A stretch of 5,831 bases of DNA from JBCBTJ01 sp964597685 (lineage in GTDB: Bacteria; Pseudomonadota; Alphaproteobacteria; Caulobacterales; Hyphomonadaceae). Of this stretch, positions 1 through 5,831 are shown piece by piece. Under the pieces are notes generated by a model, which saw only the letters and a program-made list of their open reading frames with translations, made no database searches and was not told the DNA's origin. Every line of letters begins with the position of its first letter. Position 1 is the stretch's first letter. The stretch is taken from contig CAZQZC010000170.1 of NCBI GenBank assembly GCA_964597685.1, positions 1 through 5,831 of the forward strand, read 5' to 3'. The translations under genes and the position numbers were made by a program.

Positions 1-323
1 GGCGTGCGATCCTTTATGGAGGGAGAGACGGCGGCGGCACGCTGACGGATCGGCCCGAGGCCGACGATTTCCTCGAAGGCGAGCGCATCCTGACCTCTGG
101 CGAGGGCGGCTTGTTCCCGCGCGGCCTCGTTGTGGGCGTGGCCGTGCGGGACGGCGATGAGTGGCGGACGCCTTTGGCTATGCGCTCCGGAACGTCGGGT
201 TTTGTTCGGATGCTGCCGCCCCGATCTATTCCAAAGCCGGAAGACGACCCGCTGATCGAAGATTCAGAAGAAGTGCCGATCGCCGATTCTGGCGCGGCCT
301 CGGCGCCGGCGAGGCCGCGATGA
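1..323 (+). CDS. mreC: Rod shape-determining protein MreC, C-terminal part (5' truncated by window edge)
   Basis: The reading frame is open from base 3 to the TGA at 321-323 and gives the last 106 residues of MreC; the N-terminal membrane anchor, coiled coil and first beta-barrel lie outside the window. The motif LTSGEGGLFPRGLVVGVA matches the conserved MreC C-terminal beta domain (family pattern: TSG-GG-FP-GLPVG), preceded by RAIL and a short Gly-rich turn. After the barrel comes a tail of about 35 residues rich in Pro, Ala, Asp and Glu (PKPEDDPLIEDSEE and onward), which is variable in the family and probably disordered. MreC is an inner-membrane bitopic protein that assembles in the periplasm and activates PBP2/RodA. 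Its stop overlaps the mreD start (ATGA), and mreD, mrdA and rodA follow, which supports the call. Family membership is clear; only the truncation limits the entry. Confidence 0.93.
   Translation, partial: RAILYGGRDGGGTLTDRPEADDFLEGERILTSGEGGLFPRGLVVGVAVRDGDEWRTPLAMRSGTSGFVRMLPPRSIPKPEDDPLIEDSEEVPIADSGAASAPARPR
293..319 (+). promoter_or_regulatory. Perfect 10-bp inverted repeat abutting the mreD start codon
   Basis: CGCGGCCTCG at 293-302 is the exact reverse complement of CGAGGCCGCG at 310-319, with a 7-base loop (303-309). The mreD ATG begins at 320, directly after the 3' arm, so the whole region where a ribosome binding site would lie is in the potential stem. No strong Shine-Dalgarno is visible. 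A ribosome finishing mreC (stop 321-323) would melt the stem, so a role in translational coupling of mreD to mreC is possible. The structure is seen in the sequence; the function is inference. GC-rich coding sequence could also produce it by chance. Confidence 0.4.
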
Positions 324-862
324 CGGTCCGGTCGAGATCCGCCATCGCGCAAACCTGGGCGAAATGGGGCCCAAACCGCCGCTTCGCCGCCGGCGCCGCC
401 CTGATCGCGCTCGTTGGAGTGCTAGGGCTTACCCCCAAGGCGGTTGGCGGTATGGATTTGCCCTGGCCCTATGCAGCGCTCTGGGGCGCCGCCGGGTGGG
501 GCGCCGCCGGCCTGTCGTTCCGGCCGATGTTCGCGTTGGCCGCGTTCGGTGTCGCGCAGGATTTGTTCATCGCCGGCCCGATCGGTTCGTTTATGCTCGT
601 CAATCTCGCAGCCTACGGCGTGAGCGCTGCGATTGCGCAATCTTTCGACGTCTACGGTGATCCCGCGGCGCGGATCCTCGCCCCTTGCGCGGCGATCGGC
701 GCAGGGGTGGCTGCGCTTTGGGTCTTGGCCAGCGGTACGGCCGATTACGCCGTGAAGGCGGCGCCGCTCGCTGCGGTGTTCGTGTCGACGGCTCTGATCT
801 ATTTCCTGGTTGCCCCCGTGTTCCGACTGGGGGCGCGGTCGGTGGATATCGAGAGGGCGTAA
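320..862 (+). CDS. mreD: Rod shape-determining protein MreD
   Basis: This 180-residue inner-membrane protein of the Rod complex pairs with MreC and links it to MreB, PBP2 and RodA. The start is ATG 320, overlapping the mreC stop as ATGA; the frame is open further upstream, but that stretch is the well-supported mreC coding region. Hydrophobic segments are at about residues 22-37, 48-64, 68-80, 88-105, 118-137 and 148-166, giving the usual five to six membrane passes. The most family-like stretch is residues 68-100, where FRPMFALAAFGVAQDLF is followed by GPIGSFMLVNLAAYG. It matches the MreD pattern of an Arg-Pro, an invariant-type Asp after a Gln, and a Pro-Leu/Ile-Gly turn. Sequence conservation in MreD is low, so position between mreC and mrdA carries much of the weight. 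Length is normal for the family (about 160-180 residues). Confidence 0.9.
   Translation: MTVRSRSAIAQTWAKWGPNRRFAAGAALIALVGVLGLTPKAVGGMDLPWPYAALWGAAGWGAAGLSFRPMFALAAFGVAQDLFIAGPIGSFMLVNLAAYGVSAAIAQSFDVYGDPAARILAPCAAIGAGVAALWVLASGTADYAVKAAPLAAVFVSTALIYFLVAPVFRLGARSVDIERA
851..857 (+). promoter_or_regulatory. Ribosome binding site of mrdA
   Basis: GAGAGGG lies 7 bases before ATG 865, inside the last codons of mreD. It supports ATG 865 as the mrdA start rather than the in-frame upstream codons that fall within mreD. Confidence 0.6.
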
Positions 863-864
863 GC

Positions 865-2778
865 ATGAGCGGTGTTGGCGATCTGGAATCACTGTTCACG
901 CGCCGCGCCGCAATCGCAGCGGGCGCGGGCGGCGTCTTGTGGAGCGGCCTGTTGGCGCGCCTGTTTCAGCTGCAGATGATCGACAGCGCCCGCTATGACG
1001 AGCTGGCGCGAGAGAATCGGGTCCGCTTCGACCTCGCGCCCCCACGCCGCGGCCGCATTGTGGATCGCTTCGGCGCCGAGCTCGCCGCGCACCGGCAGGC
1101 GGGACGCGTATCTCTGATTCGAGAAGCGACCGGCGACGTCTCAGCGGTGGTTCGTCGCATCGCCGATTTCATTGACTTGTCGCCCGAGCGACAGGCGCGG
1201 ATCGTAGCTGAAGCGCGTCGTCAGCCGGCTTTCGTGCCGACGGTTGTCGCCGACGAACTGACCTACGAAGATTTCGCGCGGATGACGATCCATGGGTTGG
1301 ATCTACCTGGCGTCACGGTGGAGATGTCGGCGACGCGGTCCTATCCGCGCGGACGCGATTTCGCGCATGTCCTGGGCTATGTCGCACGCGCAAGCGAGGA
1401 CGATATCAAGCGCTTGACCGAAGGCGCGACGCCGGCTGAGGTCGAACTGTTCCGGCGGCTCTTCAAACACCCGGACATGCGCACGGGCCGGTCGGGCATC
1501 GAATTCCACGCCGAGGAATGGCTGCGCGGCGACGTTGGCCGCCGCCGTCTGGTGACAAATGCAGCCGGGCGCATCATCGATGAATTGCCCAGCGACGACA
1601 CCGCCCCGGTGCCGGGGCGCGAACTCGCCATCACCATAGACGCGGATTTGCAGCGCAAGGCGATTGAGCGCTTCGGCGCGGAATCGGGCGCCGCCGTCGT
1701 GCTGGACATTCAGTCGGGCGATATTCTCTGTTTCGTTTCGACGCCGGCCTTTGACCCCAACGATTTCGTCAATGGGATCAGCCAGGCCGATTACGACATT
1801 CTGCGGTTCAACGAGCGCGCGCCGCTGTACCATAAGGCTTATGACGGGCTCTATCCGCCGGGCTCGACGTTCAAGATGGTCGCTGCGATCGCGGCGCTGG
1901 AGACGGGCGCGATTTCGCAGACACGCCGGGTCAATTGCACCGGGCGCTATCGCTTTGGAAACCGCACCTGGTCGTGCTGGAAACGCGGCGGCCACGGGCC
2001 TGTGAACATGCACCAGGCGATCAAAGGCAGCTGCGACACTTACTTCTACGAGGCTGCGCGCCTGACCGGCATCGAAGCGCTGGCCGACACCGCGCGACGG
2101 CTCGGCTTCGGCAATCGCTGGGAGCTGGGCATGACCGGCGGCAAGGCCGGAATCGTTCCAGACGACGCCTGGAAGCGGAAGGCCTTGAAGGAGCCCTGGT
2201 ATGAGGGCGAGACGCTGAATATCGGGATCGGGCAAGGCTATATGAACGCCTCGCCGCTGCAATTGGCCTTGATGACGGCGCGTATCGCAGCCGAGGGACG
2301 GGTGATCGAGCCTGTCTTGATTGGCGACGGCCCGCGCCCGTCGCCCGGCGAGACCCTGCAAGCTCCGATCGATCCCGAATTCGCCCAGGTCATGAAGGAC
2401 GGCATGTACGGCGTGACCTCGGAGGCCGGCGGCACCGCGCTGCGGTCCGGCGATTTGGGCCTGGGCGGTCCGCGCATGGCCGGCAAGACCGGCACCGCCC
2501 AAGTGCGCTATATCTCCCAGGCTGAGCGTGCGCGCGGCGTCATCTCGAACGAAGACCTGGACTGGAAACTGCGCGACCATGCGCTGTTCGTCGGCTACGC
2601 GCCGCATGACGCGCCGCGCTGCGCCATTGCGGTCGTCGTCGAGCACGGCGGCGGCGGCTCCCGAGTGGCCGGTCCGGTCGCGCGCGACATCATGGCTGAA
2701 GCGCTCCGCCGCGACAGCGGACGCACGCCGATATACGAGCGCACCGCTTCGGTCGCCGGCGGGAGCGACACGCTGTGA
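865..2778 (+). CDS. mrdA: Penicillin-binding protein 2, elongation-specific peptidoglycan transpeptidase
   Basis: This 637-residue class B PBP cross-links peptidoglycan on the periplasmic face during cell elongation, in complex with RodA. From the N terminus: a short cytoplasmic part, one membrane anchor at about residues 15-36, then the dimerisation/pedestal domain, which begins with RGRIVDRFG (62-70; the family usually has DRNG). The transpeptidase domain has all three catalytic motifs: STFK with nucleophile Ser334 and Lys337, SCD at 389-391, and KTG at 541-543 (GKTGTAQV). Other PBP2-like stretches are TRSYPRG, HVLGY, TWSCWKRGGHG and LNIGIGQGY. Length is close to E. coli PBP2 (633). ATG 865 was chosen because it lies 2 bases after the mreD stop and has a good Shine-Dalgarno; an open extension to 685 only shadows mreD. 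The stop overlaps the rodA start. Nothing suggests loss of activity. FtsI/PBP3 is excluded by the mreCD/rodA context and by the SxD form of the second motif. Confidence 0.97.
   Translation: MSGVGDLESLFTRRAAIAAGAGGVLWSGLLARLFQLQMIDSARYDELARENRVRFDLAPPRRGRIVDRFGAELAAHRQAGRVSLIREATGDVSAVVRRIADFIDLSPERQARIVAEARRQPAFVPTVVADELTYEDFARMTIHGLDLPGVTVEMSATRSYPRGRDFAHVLGYVARASEDDIKRLTEGATPAEVELFRRLFKHPDMRTGRSGIEFHAEEWLRGDVGRRRLVTNAAGRIIDELPSDDTAPVPGRELAITIDADLQRKAIERFGAESGAAVVLDIQSGDILCFVSTPAFDPNDFVNGISQADYDILRFNERAPLYHKAYDGLYPPGSTFKMVAAIAALETGAISQTRRVNCTGRYRFGNRTWSCWKRGGHGPVNMHQAIKGSCDTYFYEAARLTGIEALADTARRLGFGNRWELGMTGGKAGIVPDDAWKRKALKEPWYEGETLNIGIGQGYMNASPLQLALMTARIAAEGRVIEPVLIGDGPRPSPGETLQAPIDPEFAQVMKDGMYGVTSEAGGTALRSGDLGLGGPRMAGKTGTAQVRYISQAERARGVISNEDLDWKLRDHALFVGYAPHDAPRCAIAVVVEHGGGGSRVAGPVARDIMAEALRRDSGRTPIYERTASVAGGSDTL
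2761..2766 (+). promoter_or_regulatory. Ribosome binding site deciding the rodA GTG start
   Basis: GGGAGC lies 8 bases before GTG 2775, inside the last codons of mrdA. The next in-frame ATG (2832) would discard 19 residues and break the GTGA overlap with mrdA, so GTG 2775 is preferred. Confidence 0.55.
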
Positions 2779-4049
2779 CGGGCTTCTCGGATTATGGCGG
2801 CCGCACCGCGACCAGCCGGTCGCCGGCCGGCATGCGCTTCGGGCGGTACGGCGCTCTGTCCGACAAATTGGCGCGTCTTCCTTGGGGCTTTGTTTTCATC
2901 ATCGCCGGGCTCGCCGTGTTCGGCACGATGATGCTGTATTCGTCCACCATCACGAACCCGACTGAAGCCGAGCTTCCCATGCGACACGCGATTCGTTTCG
3001 CGATCGCGTTCGTCATGATGATCGGATTGGCCCTGACCCCGATCGGGATTTGGATGCGCGCGGCGTTTCCCGCCTATCTGGCGACGCTCGCCCTTCTGGT
3101 GGCGGTTGAGTTTCTGGGTGTCACGGGCGGCGGCGCCCAGCGGTGGCTCCAAATTGGCCCGATCGCGATCCAACCCTCGGAGATCATGAAGCTCGCCCTC
3201 ACCTTGGCCTTGGCGAAGTACTATCTGATGGTCCTGAAGCCCGAGGTCGGCGGCAAGATCCTGGTGCACTTGCCCGCCATGCTGATCATCGCTGCGCCTG
3301 CCGTGCTCGTCCTGATTCAGCCCGACCTCGGGACAACGTTGATGTTGCTCGCAACAGGGCTTGCGATCATTTTCATGGCGGGCGTCAGCGGGAAACTGAT
3401 CGGCGGCGTTCTGCTGCTCCAGATGATCGCGGTGCCGCTCGCACATTTCACCGTCGTCCCGTCCGAGGACCGCGCCCAGCCGGCGAGCTGGCTCGGGGTG
3501 GGGTCGATCGTCTACTATTACGGGCTTGAGGATTACCAGCGCGCGCGTGTGGACGCGCTCCTGACGCCCAGCGAGTCGGAGGATTACAAACTCGGCGCGG
3601 GCTACCAATCGGAACAGGCGAAGATCGCCATCGGGTCCGGCGGGCTCCAGGGCAAGGGCTTCACTGAGGGCACCCAAAGCCAACTCGACTATATCCCCGA
3701 ACAGCACACCGATTTCATTTTCACGGTCGTCGCCGAGGAATTCGGATTCATCGGGTCGGCCGGATTGCTGATCGCGTGGGCGGTTCTGTTGGGATGGGGC
3801 ATGGCCATCGCTGCGCGGGCGAACTCGCCGTTTTCCCGTTTCGCCGCCATTGGCGCGGTGGCGACGATCGCGTTCTATGTCGCCTTCAATATCGGCATGG
3901 TCAGCGGGCTGTTGCCCGTCGTCGGCGTGCCCTTGCCGCTGATTTCCTATGGCGGCTCGGTGATGATCACCGTCATGGCCGCTTTCGGATTGATCTTGTC
4001 GGTCGACGTTCACCGCGAGGACAACGTCACACCACAGGGGCTGGTCTAG
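2775..4049 (+). CDS. rodA: Peptidoglycan glycosyltransferase RodA (SEDS family)
   Basis: This 424-residue polytopic inner-membrane enzyme (also called MrdB) polymerises lipid II into glycan strands for lateral wall growth and works with PBP2, encoded just upstream. It starts at GTG 2775, sharing GTGA with the mrdA stop. A hydrophilic N terminus of about 35 residues is followed by about ten membrane segments (roughly 36-55, 73-90, 97-115, 138-153, 165-181, 186-203, 207-225, 327-345, 355-378, 385-411). SEDS signatures: GGAQRW (Trp124), QPSE (133-136), QPDLGT (182-187), KIAIGSGGLQGKGF, QSQLDYIPEQHTDFIF and ISYGGS (390-395). Asp313 in HTDFIF appears to be the catalytic-type aspartate described for RodA/FtsW. 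The protein is longer than E. coli RodA (370), from the N-terminal extension and extra residues in the large extracytoplasmic loop (about 226-247). FtsW is the alternative family member, but the mrdA partner favours RodA. Confidence 0.96.
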   Translation: MTGFSDYGGRTATSRSPAGMRFGRYGALSDKLARLPWGFVFIIAGLAVFGTMMLYSSTITNPTEAELPMRHAIRFAIAFVMMIGLALTPIGIWMRAAFPAYLATLALLVAVEFLGVTGGGAQRWLQIGPIAIQPSEIMKLALTLALAKYYLMVLKPEVGGKILVHLPAMLIIAAPAVLVLIQPDLGTTLMLLATGLAIIFMAGVSGKLIGGVLLLQMIAVPLAHFTVVPSEDRAQPASWLGVGSIVYYYGLEDYQRARVDALLTPSESEDYKLGAGYQSEQAKIAIGSGGLQGKGFTEGTQSQLDYIPEQHTDFIFTVVAEEFGFIGSAGLLIAWAVLLGWGMAIAARANSPFSRFAAIGAVATIAFYVAFNIGMVSGLLPVVGVPLPLISYGGSVMITVMAAFGLILSVDVHREDNVTPQGLV

Positions 4050-4051
4050 GC

Positions 4052-4732
4052 TTAGCGGGCGCCGACGATCGAATCGGCGACGAACGGATTGTCGCGGCGC
4101 TCCTGGCCGAACGTGCTCAGCGGCCCGTGGCCTGGCACGAAGCGCATATCGTCCCCCAAGGGCCAGAGCTTTTGCGTGATGGAGTCGATCAGCTGCTGGT
4201 GGTCGCCGCGTGGAAAATCCGTCCGTCCGACTGAGCCGCGGAACAACACGTCCCCAACAAAGGCGAGCCGACCCTCTGTCTGATAGATCACCACATGGCC
4301 GGGCGTATGGCCTGGACAATGCGCCACGCCGAATTCCAGCCCGTCGAGCTCCAGCGTGTCGCCGTCCTGGAGGTAGCGGTCGGGCGTCACATTGCGCCCG
4401 TCTGCGATGCCATAGCGCGCGCCCTGGGCTTCGATCTCGTCGAGCAGCCATTGGTCGTCCGGGTGAGGGCCGATTATGGGGCAGTTCGCGCGCTCCTTCA
4501 CCGCCGCGGCGGCGCCGGCATGGTCGAGATGACCATGGGTCAGCCAGACGGCCACGATCTTCACCCCCAATTCGTCTGCGGCGCCCATCAGCCGGTCGAC
4601 CTCTCCGCCGGGATCGATGAACACGCCCTCCATCGTGGCCGTTGACCAGATGAGAGAGGTGTTCTGCTGCAGCGGCGTGACCGGAATGATCCGGATCTCC
4701 AATTTGGGGCGCGGGGTCGGCGTGTCGGTCAT
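4052..4732 (-). CDS. gloC: GloC/YcbL-type hydroxyacylglutathione hydrolase-like metallo-beta-lactamase-fold enzyme
   Basis: This 226-residue cytosolic metallohydrolase is of the short type II glyoxalase kind. E. coli YcbL (GloC) hydrolyses S-D-lactoylglutathione to D-lactate and glutathione, the second step of methylglyoxal detoxification; the same substrate here is inferred. Metal ligands are all present: THGHLDH (His66, His68, Asp70, His71), PGHTPG (His142), GD (Asp161) and GHGPLST (His202). RIIPVTPLQQNTSLIW near the N terminus, GRTDFPRGDHQQLI and the NPF near the C terminus agree closely with YcbL as I recall it. It lacks the extra C-terminal substrate domain of classical GloB (about 250 residues). 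ATG 4732 has GGAG 8 bases upstream. There is no signal peptide. The gene converges on rodA with 2 bases between stops and is divergent from the M48 gene. A thioesterase or other MBL-fold substrate cannot be excluded. Confidence 0.88.
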   Translation of the reverse strand: MTDTPTPRPKLEIRIIPVTPLQQNTSLIWSTATMEGVFIDPGGEVDRLMGAADELGVKIVAVWLTHGHLDHAGAAAAVKERANCPIIGPHPDDQWLLDEIEAQGARYGIADGRNVTPDRYLQDGDTLELDGLEFGVAHCPGHTPGHVVIYQTEGRLAFVGDVLFRGSVGRTDFPRGDHQQLIDSITQKLWPLGDDMRFVPGHGPLSTFGQERRDNPFVADSIVGAR

Positions 4733-4740
4733 TGTTCAGT

Positions 4741-4744
4741 CTCC
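4741..4744 (-). promoter_or_regulatory. Ribosome binding site of gloC
   Basis: GGAG on the minus strand (CTCC at 4741-4744 on the plus strand) lies 8 bases before the ATG at 4732 and supports that start. Confidence 0.55.
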
Positions 4745-4751
4745 GCGGCGG

Positions 4752-4780
4752 ACTGTCGCCATCGCAGGGGGCGTCGTCAA
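4752..4780 (-). promoter_or_regulatory. Candidate housekeeping-sigma promoter for gloC
   Basis: On the minus strand TTGACGA (4780-4774) fits the alphaproteobacterial -35 element (TTGACG-type). After 14 bases comes GCGACAGT (4759-4752), a poor match to the Caulobacter-type -10 consensus GCTANAWC. The expected transcript start would lie only about 10-15 bases before the ATG, next to the GGAG. The -35 is good and the -10 is weak, so this is a candidate only. Confidence 0.25.
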
Positions 4781-4783
4781 CGG

Positions 4784-4811
4784 TTTCCCGGCGCAACACA
4801 TCTGCTAAACC
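4784..4811 (+). promoter_or_regulatory. Candidate promoter for the M48 protease gene
   Basis: GCTAAACC (4804-4811) matches the Caulobacter-type -10 consensus GCTANAWC at all but one position. The stretch 13 bases upstream (TTTCCCG, 4784-4790) is a weak -35. It lies 24 bases before GTG 4836, which would give a short leader carrying the Shine-Dalgarno. Consensus use assumes an alphaproteobacterial host; direct evidence is absent. Confidence 0.28.
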
Positions 4812-4824
4812 CCGTAGAAGGTGC

Positions 4825-4830
4825 GGGAGG
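4825..4830 (+). promoter_or_regulatory. Ribosome binding site deciding the M48 protease start
   Basis: GGGAGG, a near-perfect Shine-Dalgarno, ends 5 bases before GTG 4836. The in-frame GTG at 4821 sits before this site and has only AGAAG directly against it, so 4836 is the better start. Confidence 0.6.
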
Positions 4831-4835
4831 ACGCT

Positions 4836-5747
4836 GTGGGACGCAATCGGATTGTCATCATTCTGGTCGCGTTGGCGGGGCTCGCCGCATATTGGTTCTC
4901 CAATCAGCAGACCGTGCCGTTCACGGGGCGCAGCCAATTCAACACCATCCCGATCGACGAAGCCTCGCGGCTGGGCGCCCAATCCTACGTTCAGATCCTG
5001 CAGCAAGAGCCAGGCGGCGTTCTGTGCGAAACGACGTCCTGCGGCTTGGTCGATCGCCGCGTCGTCGAGACGGTTCGCGAGATCGGCGACCGGCTGCGCC
5101 GCGCCGCCATCGACCTGGAGCGGGATCTGCTCGCCGCCGGATATGACTTCGATCCCGTCTCTGAAAGTTTCGACTGGACCTTCAATGTCGTGCCCTCCGA
5201 CCAGCCGAACGCCTTCTGCCTGCCGGGCGGCTATGTGGCGGTCTATACGCGCATCATGGACGTCACCGGCGACAATGACGGGCGTTTCGAGCCGGACGAG
5301 GACCTTGTCGATGTCGACAAATTGGCCGTCGTCATGGGCCACGAAATCGGCCACGCGCTCGCCCATCACGGGGCCGAGCGGATGAGCCAAGGCAAGCTCG
5401 CGCAGCTCGGACAGCTCGCCGTCGGGGTCGCGGTCGGCGATATGGACCCGTCCCAACGCCAGGCCGTGATGGGCGCCATGGGGGTCGCGACCATGGGCGG
5501 GCTCAACGCATTCTCTCGCGAGCACGAGACCGAGGCCGACGAAATCGGCCTGCAGCTTCTTGTGCGCGCCTGTTACGATCCGCGCGAAGCGCCCGAGCTT
5601 TGGGAGCGGATGGGCGCCCTTGGCGGCGGTCAAAGGCCGCCCGAATGGATGTCGACCCACCCCGCCAGCGCAACCCGCGCCGACAATTTCCGCCGCTGGA
5701 TGCCTCAGGCCGTCGCGGAATACGAACGGCGCTGCGGCGCGCTTTAG
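4836..5747 (+). CDS. Membrane-anchored M48 family zinc metallopeptidase (Oma1/LoiP-like)
   Basis: This 303-residue protease has an N-terminal membrane anchor at about residues 5-21 after a basic GRNR. The catalytic part is therefore probably periplasmic, as in E. coli LoiP and BepA, which degrade misfolded envelope proteins. Zinc ligands are HEIGH (His169, His173, with catalytic Glu170) and Glu233 in ETEADEIG. Before them is the M48 strand NAFCLPGGYVAVYT (126-138), and near the C terminus STHPASATRADNF (273-285), typical of this branch. Between strand and HExxH is an acidic insert with an EF-hand-like loop (144-155). Cysteines at 64, 69, 128, 246 and 300 could form disulfides. There are no TPR repeats, unlike BepA, and no lipobox, unlike LoiP. 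GTG 4836 is chosen from its Shine-Dalgarno; GTG 4821 would add 5 residues. The physiological substrate is unknown, and the gene stands alone here, divergent from gloC. Confidence 0.92.
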   Translation: MGRNRIVIILVALAGLAAYWFSNQQTVPFTGRSQFNTIPIDEASRLGAQSYVQILQQEPGGVLCETTSCGLVDRRVVETVREIGDRLRRAAIDLERDLLAAGYDFDPVSESFDWTFNVVPSDQPNAFCLPGGYVAVYTRIMDVTGDNDGRFEPDEDLVDVDKLAVVMGHEIGHALAHHGAERMSQGKLAQLGQLAVGVAVGDMDPSQRQAVMGAMGVATMGGLNAFSREHETEADEIGLQLLVRACYDPREAPELWERMGALGGGQRPPEWMSTHPASATRADNFRRWMPQAVAEYERRCGAL

Positions 5748-5785
5748 CGGTTTTCGTTTGCGCGTGGAGTTCTTTGTTTTTGCTC

Positions 5786-5815
5786 GGGCGCGTTTCCGGC
5801 TTCGCCGGAGCGCCC
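5786..5815 (+). other. Bulged stem-loop downstream of the M48 protease gene
   Basis: The outer arms GGGCGC (5786-5791) and GCGCCC (5810-5815) and the inner arms TCCGGC (5795-5800) and GCCGGA (5804-5809) pair perfectly. There is a 3-base bulge (5792-5794) on the left side and a TTC loop. It lies 38 bases after the M48 stop and could end that transcript. No T run follows on either strand, and the T-rich stretch (5770-5781) precedes it, so it is not a canonical intrinsic terminator. The TCCGGCTTCGCCGGA core might instead belong to a dispersed chromosomal palindrome. The rest of 5748-5831 shows no gene. Confidence 0.4.
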
Positions 5816-5831
5816 TGCGCCCGGCCCGGTC

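Noticed and set aside
261..289. Two GATTC (GANTC, CcrM-type) sites 24 bases apart in the mreC tail
   Set aside because: Both fall in coding sequence far from any visible promoter; a chance pair of such short sites is unremarkable.
161..319. Upstream extension of mreD to an ATG at 161
   Set aside because: This stretch is the MreC C terminus in another frame; the ATGA junction at 320 gives a normal-length MreD, and the extension has no membrane or family features.
685..864. Upstream extension of mrdA inside mreD
   Set aside because: The extra 60 residues are Gly/Arg-rich shadow sequence of mreD; ATG 865 has a good ribosome binding site and the membrane anchor follows at the expected distance.
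1303..2646. A 447-codon minus-strand open frame inside mrdA
   Set aside because: It lies fully antisense to the PBP2 transpeptidase domain, has no recognisable motif, and is explained by codon bias.
4060..4079. Inverted repeat CGCCGA/TCGGCG just after the rodA stop, as a rodA terminator
   Set aside because: The stem is only 6 bp with an 8-base loop, no T tract follows, and it lies in the gloC coding sequence; too weak to call.
2595..5660. A 1021-codon open frame on the minus strand spanning mrdA's end, rodA, gloC and the M48 gene
   Set aside because: It runs antisense to three well-identified genes and through gloC in another frame. Its translation is rich in Arg, His, Asp and Pro, with no recognisable domain, as expected when GC-rich codon bias removes stops from shadow frames.
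5738..5764. CGCGC/GCGCG pairing around the M48 stop as a terminator stem
   Set aside because: The stem is 5 bp with a 17-base loop and the T-rich stretch begins several bases later; not a credible terminator.

Overview
The window is a GC-rich bacterial chromosomal segment. Protein content and gene order point to an alphaproteobacterium, perhaps close to Caulobacterales or Hyphomonadaceae; that finer placement is a weak inference. It is almost fully coding and looks like core genome. I see no mobile element, RNA gene, CRISPR array or phage gene.

Positions 1-4049 (+ strand) hold the distal part of a cell-elongation (Rod complex) operon: the C-terminal third of mreC, then complete mreD, mrdA (PBP2) and rodA (mrdB). 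The genes are fused end to end. mreC/mreD share ATGA, mreD/mrdA are separated by 2 bases, and mrdA/rodA share GTGA. MreC and MreD are the envelope scaffold linking cytoplasmic MreB to the periplasm. RodA polymerises lipid II into glycan strands and PBP2 cross-links them, so the four products build the lateral wall as one machine. mreB is expected just upstream, outside the window.

Positions 4052-4732 (- strand) encode a GloC/YcbL-type metallo-beta-lactamase-fold hydrolase (glyoxalase II-like). It converges on rodA with only 2 bases between the stop codons. Its 103-bp upstream gap (4733-4835) is shared with a divergent + strand gene (4836-5747) for a membrane-anchored M48 zinc metallopeptidase of the Oma1/LoiP type, probably involved in envelope protein quality control. 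Weak back-to-back promoter candidates can be drawn in the gap. The last 84 bases (5748-5831) are non-coding as far as I can see and contain one bulged stem-loop without a T tract.

There is no clear undescribed system here. The points most worth checking are a perfect 10-bp inverted repeat abutting the mreD start codon, an EF-hand-like acidic loop inserted just before the HExxH motif of the M48 protease, and a diverged, apparently extended extracytoplasmic loop in RodA.
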